From positions 1 through 64,000 of the forward strand of contig UQML01000010.1 in the NCBI GenBank assembly GCA_900542265.1: DNA of 64,000 nt, given 5' to 3'. Shown here piece after piece: positions 53,397 through 64,000 of this stretch (the stretch's first letter is position 1; each line of letters opens with the position of its first letter). The position numbers and the translations under genes are program-made. This DNA is from an uncultured Eggerthella sp. Its GTDB lineage: Bacteria; Actinomycetota; Coriobacteriia; Coriobacteriales; Eggerthellaceae. The notes beneath the pieces were generated by a model, which searched no databases, was not told the DNA's origin, and was given only the letters and a program-made list of their open reading frames with translations.

Positions 53397-53402
53397 TGGT
53401 AC

Positions 53403-54146
53403 ATGTCTGATACAACCTCGACAACTCATATAGCAAGAACTCATATGACACAATCACCCCCATCAGCAGATACTAGTGATGTAAATGAGCGTCTTAATAA
53501 AAGCTCCTCTATTTCGTCGCTTTTTTCACACACGAATCAAAATATTCCGCAAGAACTTCGTGATTCACTTACTAAAGAGCGCTACATCAAACATGTGCAG
53601 AGTCAATTTGCGCAAACAGTAACGCCCGGTATTTTACGCCACGTTAATGCGGTGATTTTTATACGTGATGAACTCCATCGCGACGAAACTATTAAAGCTT
53701 ACAAACTTACGGTATATGTCGATGGGGCGCCCGCACGTGCAGAACTTAATAATAGAGTTGAAATTATCATTACTAAGTATCGTGAACTTTTTAATTTAGT
53801 CGTGAGTGTTTTTGATATTAAAGTATCTCGTGGCAAGTATCTTAAACTTCATCCCTATCAAGAAGAGTTAAGTGAACTTGATACTTCAGGAGCTTGCAAG
53901 ATAACACGTCAAAATTACCCTGCAGGTATTGCTGATATCTCTACTCATAATCCAGAACGAGCGCGCGTGATCTATGAAGCGCTTGTCAATGAGGCTATTG
54001 CACAAGACTATAGTAATTCAGATGATCCTCCCGTAAAAAAAGGCACGCTGATCACTTCTGATATTGATGCGTTTGTGGCCCCGTTAAAACAAGGACCACT
54101 CCAAGAATCATTCAAACGTTTACTAGTAGCTAAACAGCAAAGTTAA
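53403..54146 (+). CDS. dciA: DUF721/DciA-like protein
   Basis: A 247-residue protein in the recF-dciA-gyrB position standard for actinobacteria. The first 60 residues are polar and probably disordered; residues 75-160 (TPGILRHVNAVIFIRDELHR, then LTVYVDGAPARAELNNRVEI) fit the DUF721/KH-like core of DciA, which helps load the DnaB helicase. The C-terminal 80 residues are an unassigned extension. Identification leans on position as well as weak sequence similarity. Confidence 0.65.
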   Translation: MSDTTSTTHIARTHMTQSPPSADTSDVNERLNKSSSISSLFSHTNQNIPQELRDSLTKERYIKHVQSQFAQTVTPGILRHVNAVIFIRDELHRDETIKAYKLTVYVDGAPARAELNNRVEIIITKYRELFNLVVSVFDIKVSRGKYLKLHPYQEELSELDTSGACKITRQNYPAGIADISTHNPERARVIYEALVNEAIAQDYSNSDDPPVKKGTLITSDIDAFVAPLKQGPLQESFKRLLVAKQQS

Positions 54147-54330
54147 CTTAACTTTGATTATTTCATCAAAAGTTTTTATGATCTCCCCTCAGAAACCGTC
54201 TGAGACTGTTTCTTGATTATCTAAAGAGTAAGTGCCTTACCAGAATCACTAGAGTAATAAAGAATGGTATACTGCACTACTGGAAAAATGGAGCTAAAAA
54301 CAAAAACTAATAAGTTATTCACTCAACTAG

Positions 54331-54365
54331 GTACCTGAATAAGTACCTGAATAAATACCAAATAA
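54331..54365 (+). repeat. 12-bp tandem repeats upstream of gyrB
   Basis: GTACCTGAATAA occurs twice in tandem (54331-54342, 54343-54354), followed by a degenerate third unit ATACCAAATAA to 54365. It lies 48 nt before the gyrB start in the 266-nt spacer, downstream of a TATACT at about 54268, so it may be in the transcribed leader. Confidence 0.75.
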
Positions 54366-54394
54366 ACAATCACTATATGACAACCAACGTATAA

Positions 54395-56350
<1,956 letters not shown>

Positions 56351-56427
56351 GTCAGGCTGTACTCCCAGCAAGCGCAAACTCCTAACCTACACCATTTTCA
56401 CCTCTCCCTTAAACGAAAGGTATTTAC

Positions 56428-59124
56428 GTGGCTGATAACACAACAAATAATGATGACAATCTAGAAAATCTACCTGAGCACGAGCAGTCTTTTGATGAAC
56501 GCCTCGAGCACGCAACAGACGCCGACCAAGCTGATGCACAAGCAGAAGAAGCGCTTGAGCAAGAGGCTGCAGAAACCAGCTCTATTACAGCTGAAGCAAC
56601 GGTGTCTGTCGATGGGTCAGACGTTGCTGCAGTAGAAGAAACCTTATCGACGGTACTCCCGGCTGAACTCTCTAAAGAAATGCGCACGTCATTTCTTGAG
56701 TACTCCATGTCGGTTATTGTCTCCCGTGCGCTTCCAGATGTACGTGATGGCCTAAAACCAGTTCATCGTCGTATTCTCTACGCTATGAACGAGTCAGGTA
56801 TTACACCAAAGCGTCCGCACTCAAAATCCGCACGTACCGTTGGTGACGTTATTGGTAAGTATCACCCTCATGGTGACTCTGCGGTGTATGACACCATGGT
56901 TCGTTTGGCGCAACCATTCTCTATGCGTGTTCCTCTGGTTGACGGTCATGGAAACTTTGGCTCCATTGACGGTGACTCGGCAGCTGCTATGCGCTATACC
57001 GAGGCTCGTCTTGATAAACCAGCTATGGAACTCTTGCGTGACCTCGACAAAGAGACGGTAGATTTCCAACCTAACTACGATGAATCCTTAGAAGAACCCG
57101 TAGTTCTTCCGGCTCGTTTCCCGAACCTCTTAGTTAATGGTTCATCCGGTATTGCGGTTGGTATGGCAACCAATATTCCGCCCCACAACTTAGGTGAAGC
57201 TATTGATGCAACCTGTCTTATGTTGGATAACCCCGACTGCACTGTTGATGACATCTTAAAAGTTATGCCTGGTCCTGACTTCCCAACGGGTGGCATCATT
57301 ATGGGGCGCTCAGGTATTAAGGAAGCTTACGCTACTGGACGCGGCTCTATTACTATTCGTTCAAAAACCCGCGTTGAGGAAGATAAGCGTGGTAAGCAAT
57401 CCATTGTAATTTCTGAGATTCCCTATCAGGTTAACCGCTCTAATCTCTTAAAGAAAATTGCAGATCTGGTTCGCGATAAGAAGCTTCCTGAAATTTCAAA
57501 CGTGCACGATGGTGCTGACCGCCATGGCATCGACATTATTATCGACCTTAAATCAAATGCCATTCCTCAAGTCGTGCTCAATAAACTTTTCAAGCACACC
57601 CAACTTCAAGTGGGCTTTGGCTGTAATATGGTCGCGCTGGTAAACGGAATTCCGCGCACGCTTTCAGTCAAAGAGATGCTCCACTACTATATCGAGCACC
57701 AAAAAGAGGTTATTGTTCGTCGTACCAAGTATGATCTCGCAAAAGCAGAAGCACGCGCTCATATCCTTGAAGGCCTCGTCATTGCGCTCGATAATATTGA
57801 TGAAGTAATTAATATTATCCGCAGTTCCAAAACTGACCAAGAAGCAAAAGATACGTTGATGGAGCGTTTTGCGCTCACGGAAAAGCAAACCGAGGCAATT
57901 TTAGAGATGCGCTTGCGCCGCTTGACCGGCTTAGAGCGTGAAAAGATTGAAGCGGAATTAGCTGAGTTGCGCGAGCGTATTGCTTACTTCAAGCGCGTTT
58001 TGGAAGATGAATCCCTCGTCAACACCATCATCAAAGATGAACTTACAGAGATTAAAGAGCGTTTCTCAACACCGCGTCTCACCACTATTTCAGATGAAGT
58101 AAAAGACTTAGATGTTGAAGATCTCATCGCTGAAGAAGAAGTAGCGGTTACCGTTACTAAGGCCGGATACGTAAAGCGCATCCCGGTCAGCGCTTATCGT
58201 CAGCAAAAGCGCGGCGGCAAAGGAATCCAGGGCGTGAACTTGAAAGAGGCAGACTTTGTTGAGCACCTCTTTATTGCGTCTACTCATGATTACATTCTCT
58301 TCTTCTCAACCCGCGGTAAAGTTTACCGCGTTAAGGTCTATGAGATCCCCGAGGCTTCTCGCCATGCTCGCGGCACTGCTATCGTGAACCTTCTTCCGCT
58401 TGAAAAGGGTGAAGAAATCCGCGCGGTTATTTCTACCAAGACCTTCCCTGAGGATGAGTACCTCATGTTTGCGACCGAGCAAGGTATGGTTAAAAAGACA
58501 TCCATGAACCTCTACGATCGCACCCGCAAAGACGGCCTCATTGCCATCAATCTTAAAGAAGGCGATGAGCTCATCAGCGTCAAGCGCGTCTCCCCCGGTG
58601 AGCGCGTTATGATGGTATCGTCAGCCGGCAAAGCAATCACCTGGGATGAGAGCGAAGTCCGTGCGATGGGTCGCGACACTATGGGTGTTAAGGGTATGAC
58701 CGTCCCTGCGGGCACACGCGTTCTTGATATGGAAATTGCAGATCCTGGCTCTGAGCTCTTCGTCATCACTGAGCTTGGTTATGGTAAGCGCACGCCGGTT
58801 GCAGATTATCCACTCCATCACCGCGGTGGCCAGGGTGTCTACACTATTACCATGACGCAAAAGAAGGGCCTTCTTGCGGCTATGAAGATTGTTCATGAAG
58901 ATGATGAGCTCATGATTATCACTAACGAGGGTATCATCGTAAGAACACCAGTCACAGGAGTTTCCCAGCTTGGCCGCTCTACGCAGGGTGTTCATGTGAT
59001 GAACGTGGCGCCGGGCGATAAGGTAACTGCTGTCGAAGTTGCTACCTCGGGTTCTGGTAAGAAAGGTCATGGATCAGATTCTCATGGCGATGAGACTACC
59101 AACACCGATACCCTTGATCTCTAA
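56428..59124 (+). CDS. gyrA: DNA gyrase subunit A
   Basis: An 898-residue gyrase cleavage subunit. An acidic extension of about 75 residues precedes the normal start ([20 protein letters not shown]). The catalytic tyrosine is in [11 protein letters not shown], and the GyrA box QQKRGGKG opens the C-terminal beta-pinwheel. The quinolone region reads [14 protein letters not shown], with Ser and Asp at the usual resistance positions, so it looks wild type. The start is GTG 56428 with AAAGG upstream. It ends at a very strong hairpin. Confidence 0.95.
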   Translation: MADNTTNNDDNLENLPEHEQSFDERLEHATDADQADAQAEEALEQEAAETSSITAEATVSVDGSDVAAVEETLSTVLPAELSKEMRTSFLEYSMSVIVSRALPDVRDGLKPVHRRILYAMNESGITPKRPHSKSARTVGDVIGKYHPHGDSAVYDTMVRLAQPFSMRVPLVDGHGNFGSIDGDSAAAMRYTEARLDKPAMELLRDLDKETVDFQPNYDESLEEPVVLPARFPNLLVNGSSGIAVGMATNIPPHNLGEAIDATCLMLDNPDCTVDDILKVMPGPDFPTGGIIMGRSGIKEAYATGRGSITIRSKTRVEEDKRGKQSIVISEIPYQVNRSNLLKKIADLVRDKKLPEISNVHDGADRHGIDIIIDLKSNAIPQVVLNKLFKHTQLQVGFGCNMVALVNGIPRTLSVKEMLHYYIEHQKEVIVRRTKYDLAKAEARAHILEGLVIALDNIDEVINIIRSSKTDQEAKDTLMERFALTEKQTEAILEMRLRRLTGLEREKIEAELAELRERIAYFKRVLEDESLVNTIIKDELTEIKERFSTPRLTTISDEVKDLDVEDLIAEEEVAVTVTKAGYVKRIPVSAYRQQKRGGKGIQGVNLKEADFVEHLFIASTHDYILFFSTRGKVYRVKVYEIPEASRHARGTAIVNLLPLEKGEEIRAVISTKTFPEDEYLMFATEQGMVKKTSMNLYDRTRKDGLIAINLKEGDELISVKRVSPGERVMMVSSAGKAITWDESEVRAMGRDTMGVKGMTVPAGTRVLDMEIADPGSELFVITELGYGKRTPVADYPLHHRGGQGVYTITMTQKKGLLAAMKIVHEDDELMIITNEGIIVRTPVTGVSQLGRSTQGVHVMNVAPGDKVTAVEVATSGSGKKGHGSDSHGDETTNTDTLDL

Positions 59125-59151
59125 ACAGCTATCACGAACCCAACATACGCA

Positions 59152-59193
59152 TTAACTAATAAAGGAGCGCTTCAGCGCTCCTTTATTAGTTAA
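59152..59193 (+). terminator. Strong terminator after gyrA
   Basis: A nearly perfect palindrome: TTAACTAATAAAGGAGCGC pairs with GCGCTCCTTTATTAGTTAA around a TTCA loop, about an 18-19-bp stem with a T-rich descending arm, 28 nt after the gyrA stop. Confidence 0.85.
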
Positions 59194-59406
59194 GAATATC
59201 TTAACGGGTACCATTTCTATTCTCCCCCTTAAGAAATGTTGCGCTTTGAAAGTTTCTTCACTTAATTTCATTTTATGGGCATGTTTTGACCAGATTGGCC
59301 TTTCAGTGAGCCCTCCCGCAAAGGCAAAAACCAATCGCCGAGTATTATCAGAGATTTCGTGACAAAACCCGTACCTTCTGTGAGGATTTAGCTCGTTTTT
59401 TATAAG

Positions 59407-59457
59407 GCGATGTGGCTGCCAAGAAAATAGGGTCTCACAATAAGTCGAATCTCGTCA
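59407..59457 (+). repeat. 51-nt dispersed repeat, copy B
   Basis: Ungapped partner of 11-61 (38 of 51 identical; the last 16 nt, 59442-59457, fully identical). It is non-coding and lies about 280 nt upstream of a DUF4143 ATPase gene. Confidence 0.6.
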
Positions 59458-59620
59458 TAAAGTACCATATTTTTTCAAAACTCGCCTTACTGCTCATATA
59501 TGTGTAGTAATGAACTAGCGTATGAATTCCATCTCTCGTGTCTACTTCTGTCTGAAAAAAATAAAAAATGTCTACGAAGCTTGACTAGTACAAAGACAAT
59601 CAACCGCATTAATTTAAATT

Positions 59621-59696
59621 TTGGAAAATATTCATTTCTACTTCAAATAACCTTGGAAAATATACAAAAATGTACTTATAAACCCTTGGAAAATAT
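59621..59696 (+). repeat. Three TTGGAAAATAT repeats upstream of ATPase gene
   Basis: TTGGAAAATAT occurs at 59621-59631, 59653-59663 and 59686-59696, spaced 32 and 33 bp (about three helical turns). The last copy ends 38 nt before the ATPase start at 59735, so a DNA-binding protein could bind cooperatively on one face of the helix. Confidence 0.85.
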
Positions 59697-59734
59697 GTAT
59701 CATACGAGCTAGAGCACATAATCAGGAGATCATT

Positions 59735-61033
59735 ATGCTTAAGCGAAAGATATATCATAAGCTGCAGGAGTGGCGTAGTTCAGATCATCAAGATTGTCTT
59801 CTTGTAAAGGGTGCACGACAGGTTGGTAAAACATATACCATCACCCAATTTGGAAAGTCTAGTTATAAAAGCTTTATTTCAATCAACTTTATTGAATCGC
59901 CTCAGTTAAAGTCTCTTTTTGAAGGAGAGCTTTCAAGTGACCATATAAAAAAACAAATGACTCTTCTTATTCCAGGTATCGAATTCATAAATGGAGATAC
60001 TCTTATCTTTCTTGATGAGATACAAGAATGCCCTAATGCGCGAACAGCACTTAAATTTTTAGCTCAAGACAAAACAATAGATGTTATTGCATCAGGTTCA
60101 CTACTTGGACTTTCATACGCAACAGTTACTTCTATCCCAGTTGGTTATGAGCGGCACATAGAAATGTATGGTCTTGATTTTGAAGAATATTTGTGGGCGT
60201 TAGGTTACAGCGAGGAAGCTACAACTCTCTTACGGGAACATTTTCAAGCACTTCAACCATTACCTGATGAAGTACATAAAAAGATGCTAGATATTTTCCG
60301 TGAATTTATGGCAGTAGGTGGTATGCCTGCTGTAGTTCAAGCATTTATAGAAACTAATAATTTTGCAACGGCATATGCTGAGCAGGAGAAAATTCTTGCC
60401 GCGTACCTCGATGATATTGCAAAGTTTGCGGATTCAACTACACGGAATAAAGCACGAGAATGTTACTTATCTATTCCGCGACAATTGGCAAAAGAGAACA
60501 CAAAATTTAAATATGGGTTAGTTGAGAAAAAAGGAAGCGCTCGAAAATTTGAAACGGCTCTTGATTGGTTGCGTGATGCAAGCCTTATTAGGTATTGCAG
60601 GTCGGTATCAACACCACAGTTTCCTCTGCGTGCTTATGAAGATGAAAGCAAATTTCGTGTGTACTTAAGTGATCCAGGCTTACTTTGTGCAATGTATGGA
60701 TTTGAAATGATGGCAGCTATTACTCATGATAAATTACAAGGCCCTATGAAAGGTGGAATCTACGAGAATATTGTGGCGGATATACTCGTAAAAGCTGGAC
60801 GTGACCTTCATTACTGGATAAATGATAAAGGAAATATTAAGATCGAGTTTTTGCTTGAGAAAGATGCGAGTGTCGTGCCTGTAGAAGTTAAAGCAAAGCG
60901 CGGCTCAACTGCATCATTAAATAAATTGTTAGAACAAGACAATGTGAGATATGGGTATAAGCTTTCCGCAGAAAATATTGGTGTTACGGGCAAGAAAATT
61001 ACATTGCCACTATATATGGCAATGTTTCTTTAA
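59735..61033 (+). CDS. DUF4143 AAA ATPase, GARQVGKT type
   Basis: A 432-residue ATPase. Walker A LLVKGARQVGKTYTITQF (residues 22-39), Walker B LIFLDEIQECPNAR, the IASGSLLG sensor, then winged-helix-like and DUF4143 regions. The nuclease-like C-terminal site is partly kept (IKIEFLLEKDASVVPVEVKA), with Glu where paralogues have the first Asp. It is the same subfamily as the gene at 13718. ATG 59735 follows AGGAG. No partner gene; the next gene is an ATPase pseudogene of the other subfamily. Confidence 0.9.
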   Translation: MLKRKIYHKLQEWRSSDHQDCLLVKGARQVGKTYTITQFGKSSYKSFISINFIESPQLKSLFEGELSSDHIKKQMTLLIPGIEFINGDTLIFLDEIQECPNARTALKFLAQDKTIDVIASGSLLGLSYATVTSIPVGYERHIEMYGLDFEEYLWALGYSEEATTLLREHFQALQPLPDEVHKKMLDIFREFMAVGGMPAVVQAFIETNNFATAYAEQEKILAAYLDDIAKFADSTTRNKARECYLSIPRQLAKENTKFKYGLVEKKGSARKFETALDWLRDASLIRYCRSVSTPQFPLRAYEDESKFRVYLSDPGLLCAMYGFEMMAAITHDKLQGPMKGGIYENIVADILVKAGRDLHYWINDKGNIKIEFLLEKDASVVPVEVKAKRGSTASLNKLLEQDNVRYGYKLSAENIGVTGKKITLPLYMAMFL

Positions 61034-61035
61034 TA

Positions 61036-61084
61036 AATTGTCAATCTACTGAAAACTTTCAGCAATATACAAAAAGTTGTCAAT
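61036..61084 (+). promoter_or_regulatory. TTGTCAAT repeats upstream of ATPase pseudogene
   Basis: TTGTCAAT at 61038-61045 and 61077-61084, 39 bp apart, each followed by a TGAAAA. It resembles the GTGTCAAT/GTGACAAT pair, 40 bp apart, upstream of the related ATPase at 18686-19942. Confidence 0.45.
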
Positions 61085-61177
61085 GAAATGAAAATTTAAA
61101 TAACGATAGGAATCTCGGTAAGTGACTCAGCCTACTATTCACTTCTTTACATCCTTTCTAACAGGAAAGAAACCATC

Positions 61178-61773
61178 ATGATTAATCGCCTCGACTATGA
61201 ACACCAACTTGAAGTATGGAAGGATAAAGATGTTATTAAGGTAGTAACAGGTATTAGACGGTGTGGAAAATCAACCCTGTTACAACTCCTCGCACAAAAC
61301 CTCATCCGCCAAGGGGTTGATAAAAACAGAATCATCACTATTAATCTTGAACAGCTAGAAAACGAGCAGCTGTTCGATTACAAAACACTTCATGATGAAG
61401 TACTTTCGCGCGTAACTTCACGACAACATTGGCAACCTCACTTCAATAAAAAAGATTGCCGATACCATGACTTCATTCAGCACTAAGATATCAACTAACA
61501 CCATTGCAGAATGCCTCAAGGGTCTTTGCAATAGTTGCATTTTTTATCCAACCAGGTGCTATAACATTCTTTGTAGTTACGACACTATAAGGAGTCGAAT
61601 ATTTCCAAGTTGCAGAAACCATTCAAGATGAGGCGACGAAATAAAGAGAATTAGCATCCCTTAAAAAAATTTCCGATAACAACCCCAAAACCATCCTTAC
61701 CCTAGATGATTGTTATTCCTATTTTGTCGATGGGATTAAAATAATGAACACACTTGATTACTTCATGGAGTAG
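61178..61773 (+). pseudogene. DUF4143 ATPase pseudogene (GIRRCGKS type)
   Basis: The 5' part (61178 to about 61450) encodes an intact ATPase N-terminus with Walker A VVTGIRRCGKSTLLQLL. The middle, including Walker B and most of DUF4143, is lost. From about 61567 the same strand shows the gene's end in another register: FFVVTTL, then GVEYFQVAETIQDEAT, then KTILTLDD and NTLDYFME, broken by TAA codons near 61588 and 61642. This is clear decay by internal deletion plus stops. Confidence 0.75.
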
Positions 61774-61804
61774 TCAAACAAACAAATAAAACCAATCACA
61801 CAAA

Positions 61805-61832
61805 TAGCAGGTATATAAGGTAGTACCTGCTA
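61805..61832. promoter_or_regulatory. Inverted repeat in cysK leader
   Basis: TAGCAGGTA (61805-61813) and TACCTGCTA (61824-61832) are perfect 9-nt arms with a 10-nt spacer, 41 nt upstream of the cysK start. It is a possible operator or leader hairpin. Confidence 0.5.
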
Positions 61833-61872
61833 CGCGTTAATCATATAACGGGCACAAAAGGAAGCAATACTC

Positions 61873-62805
61873 ATGATCTACGACAATATCTTAGAAGTTA
61901 TGGGACACACGCCACTCATCCGACTAAGTCGCATGGCAGAACCAAACGCAGCCGATATTGTCGTGAAGTTCGAGGGTATCAACGTCGGTGGATCCGTCAA
62001 AACCCGTACTGCTCTGCAGATGATTGAAGAAGCGGAAAAGCGAGGAGACATCAATCCCAACTCAATCATCGTTGAGCCAACCAGTGGAAATCAAGGCGTC
62101 GGTCTTGCGCTCGTGTGTGCAGTCAAGGGTTATAAGGCCATTATCATCATGCCGGATTCGGTATCAGAAGAGCGCCGCAAACTCGTGCGTCACTATGGCG
62201 CTGAGGTTATCACTATCCATGATGCCGGCGATATTGGAGAATGCATTGCGCGCTGCATTGCTAAAGCGGAAGAATTAGCTGCAAATGATCCTAATGTTTA
62301 TGTCCCCCAGCAGTTTGAAAACGTGGACAACTTGCGTGCGCATAAATATCACACTGCGCTCGAGATCGTGGAAGACATCGAGTGTCACATCCACGGCTTT
62401 TGCTCCGGTATTGGCACGGGCGGTACCATCTCAGGCGTCGGCCAGACCTTGAAGCGCCTCTACCCTGACATGGAAATTTGGGCGGTCGAGCCTGAAAATG
62501 CCGCCATCCTCTCAGGCGGTGGTATTGGAACACATTGTCAAATGGGTATTGGCGATGGGTTAATTCCTGACATTCTTGATCAAGAAATTTACGATGAGAT
62601 TTGTGTGATCTCAGATGAGGAAGCCTTACAAACTGCACGTGATCTAGCATCAAAAGAAGGTTTGATGGTCGGCATTTCAAGTGGTACCAATGTCGCAGCT
62701 GCCAAACGTCTTGCGCGTAAACTTGGTTCAGGTAAAACCGTTGTCACGATTCTTCCTGATACCGGTGAGCGCTATTTCTCAACAGACCTCTTTGCTGGTG
62801 AATAG
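61873..62805 (+). CDS. cysK: Cysteine synthase (O-acetylserine thiol-lyase) family
   Basis: A 310-residue PLP enzyme of the cysteine synthase fold. The PLP lysine is in NVGGSVKTRTA, the substrate loop is PTSGNQGVGLA and the phosphate cup is GTGGTISG. The stretch after the lysine reads KTR where most family members have KDR. It makes cysteine from O-acetylserine and sulfide, or in oral anaerobes may run as a cysteine-degrading, sulfide-producing enzyme; sequence alone does not decide. AAAGGAAG precedes ATG 61873. Monocistronic and convergent with the next ATPase. Confidence 0.88.
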   Translation: MIYDNILEVMGHTPLIRLSRMAEPNAADIVVKFEGINVGGSVKTRTALQMIEEAEKRGDINPNSIIVEPTSGNQGVGLALVCAVKGYKAIIIMPDSVSEERRKLVRHYGAEVITIHDAGDIGECIARCIAKAEELAANDPNVYVPQQFENVDNLRAHKYHTALEIVEDIECHIHGFCSGIGTGGTISGVGQTLKRLYPDMEIWAVEPENAAILSGGGIGTHCQMGIGDGLIPDILDQEIYDEICVISDEEALQTARDLASKEGLMVGISSGTNVAAAKRLARKLGSGKTVVTILPDTGERYFSTDLFAGE

Positions 62806-62852
62806 GTTTTTTAGATACTGCGTTTACTAGCTAGGGTGCCTAATATATGTAT

Positions 62853-64000
62853 TTATGGAGCCAATGTGGCTAAAGGAACAACAAACACCCCATCATCTCT
62901 CTTATATGCTGTTTGAGTTGAAGTTAACACCATCAAGAAAGAAGGTTTTCCTTCGTGTTTGGATTCAACACGGTTTGCAAGTTTGAGTAAATGTTGCGCA
63001 CCTTCCTCAATGCGACTATTGCCCATTTTGACTTCGATAGCTCCCCAACGTCCATCAGGTAATACAACTACTGCATCTGCTTCAAGTCCTGTTTTGTCTC
63101 TATAATGCTTTACGTCACCTCCCATTGCATCAGCGTAAACACGGAGATCATGTATGCAAAGAGATTCAAACAGAAGACCGAAAGTATCAAAATCATGTAT
63201 CAACTTTTCTGGAGTGGCGCCAAGCATAACTGCAGCAATGGAAGGATCACAAAAATGTCTAGTTGGACTCGTGCGTACAGCTGTCTTCGAGCGTAATTTA
63301 GGATTCCATGCTTCCATATCTTGAATAACAAATGCACGTTTGAGTGCATCAATATATTCTGCAACAGTTACGTCTGAAGGTTGGTCGCCTTGCATATCAT
63401 TTCTAATAGTAGAGAGAGAAGCTTCAGTAGAAATATTGTGAGCATATGATCGCATGATAGACCGCAACCATGTTGAATTGCGTCTCTTTCCCTCAAGTTC
63501 GTCTATGTCTGAATCAAGCATTTCAGTTACATAGTTAGAAGCTTGAGCCAATGCAATTTCATGATCATCTTCTATTACTGCTTGAGGCCAACCGCCTCGG
63601 CATACAACATAAGCAAGATCCATAATGTCTAATTTAGCAATGGCACCAACTGTTTGTTGATCTGGGTTAGAGGAGGTTTCAAAAAGTGTTTTTAATGAGA
63701 CAGAACCTGATGATTCGCCTGTTTCGTAAAGAGACATTGTGCTCATTTGCAAACGTGAAATACGACCAACCCCTGAATGAGCAGGACGCTTTTTCGGTGT
63801 TGCAGATCCTGTGAGAATATATTGTCCACGTTGACCATTTTGATCAACTGAAAAACGTACGGCATCCCAAATTTGAGGAGCCATTTGCCACTCATCAATG
63901 AGACGTGGTTTCTCTCCTTCTAAAATTACAGATGGCTTAGAATCTGCTAATACTAAAAGCGCTGGACTTGTATCAGGGTCTTGCAAAAAGACAGAACTTC
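62853..64000 (-). CDS. DUF4143 AAA ATPase, partial at window edge
   Basis: The 3' 380 codons of an ATPase whose frame stays open to the right edge, so the Walker A region lies outside. Visible: the Walker B equivalent LIDEWQMAPQIWDAVRF, the sensor ILTGSATP, the DUF4143 region, and a C-terminal nuclease-like site TGLEADAVVVLPDGRWGAIEVKMG with all key acidic and Lys positions. The LIDEWQ form marks a third subfamily, distinct from the GARQVGKT and GxRRCGKS types in the window. Convergent with cysK. Confidence 0.85.
   Translation of the reverse strand, partial: SSVFLQDPDTSPALLVLADSKPSVILEGEKPRLIDEWQMAPQIWDAVRFSVDQNGQRGQYILTGSATPKKRPAHSGVGRISRLQMSTMSLYETGESSGSVSLKTLFETSSNPDQQTVGAIAKLDIMDLAYVVCRGGWPQAVIEDDHEIALAQASNYVTEMLDSDIDELEGKRRNSTWLRSIMRSYAHNISTEASLSTIRNDMQGDQPSDVTVAEYIDALKRAFVIQDMEAWNPKLRSKTAVRTSPTRHFCDPSIAAVMLGATPEKLIHDFDTFGLLFESLCIHDLRVYADAMGGDVKHYRDKTGLEADAVVVLPDGRWGAIEVKMGNSRIEEGAQHLLKLANRVESKHEGKPSFLMVLTSTQTAYKRDDGVFVVPLATLAP

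Larger units (their letters stand above)
59194..59734. other. Intergenic region between gyrA and ATPase gene
   Basis: A 541-nt stretch with no convincing gene on either strand; short frames lack ribosome-binding sites and known motifs. It contains copy B of the 51-nt repeat (59407-59457) and the three TTGGAAAATAT repeats before the ATPase gene. Confidence 0.6.

Noticed and set aside
59152..59334. Minus-strand 60-codon frame after gyrA
   Set aside because: It runs into the gyrA terminator and has no ribosome-binding site or similarity I recognise.

Overview
The window is a stretch of actinobacterial chromosome, most likely class Coriobacteriia, family Atopobiaceae (Lancefieldella/Atopobium-like). 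The case rests on three things: the gene order around the replication origin (parB-parA-rsmG-khpB-yidC-yidD-rnpA-rpmH on the minus strand, then dnaA-dnaN-recF-dciA-gyrB-gyrA on the plus strand), the moderate base composition, and the many DUF4143-type ATPases. The genus assignment is inference from memory of these families; no search was run.

Layout. (1) 0-15 kb is an accessory arm of small metabolic and regulatory modules: a HAD phosphatase, an AraC/EamA pair, ferrochelatase, an aldo-keto reductase/cupin/decaying carboxymuconolactone decarboxylase operon with a divergent LysR, a TetR with two operators beside a deleted MFS exporter, a LysR, an alpha/beta hydrolase, an Fe-S aldo-keto reductase, a VanZ-RDD membrane protein and a first DUF4143 ATPase. 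(2) About 15.2-25.6 kb is a visibly more G+C-rich accessory block ending at a tRNA-Gly. It holds a PIN toxin-antitoxin pair, a CPBP protease, a GntR/DUF5808 membrane operon, a second ATPase, a zinc macrodomain hydrolase next to a gutted sirtuin, fragments of msrA, a TetR and an EamA transporter, a pentapeptide-repeat protein, a radical SAM protein, an HxlR regulator and a nucleotidyltransferase. (3) 25.7-39 kb carries a TetR, a truncated histidine kinase, a LAQTG-anchored surface protein, a 1326-residue membrane M28-like protein, a conserved membrane protein, DinG, and ddl. (4) 39-59 kb is the core: rlmN, parB/parA, rsmG, khpB, yidC, yidD, rnpA, rpmH, a GHKL ATPase, the origin region, dnaA, dnaN, recF, dciA, gyrB, gyrA. 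(5) 59-64 kb is accessory again, with two further ATPases, an ATPase pseudogene and cysK.

How it works together. Four perfect 16-bp parS sites, two inside dinG and two flanking rsmG, plus a degenerate one in recF, supply the ParABS segregation system encoded at 40-43 kb. DnaA-box-like sequences occur on both sides of dnaA. The accessory arms show much decay by internal deletion: at least eight genes are reduced to fragments, several of them in frame.

The least explained features are a highly over-represented non-palindromic octamer GCGATGGG (at least 22 copies, both strands, genes and spacers, all reading frames); direct repeats upstream of every DUF4143 ATPase gene whose 5' region is visible; and an M28-type peptidase fold interrupted by about 900 disordered residues with changed metal ligands. 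No CRISPR array, insertion sequence, prophage or rRNA operon was seen.
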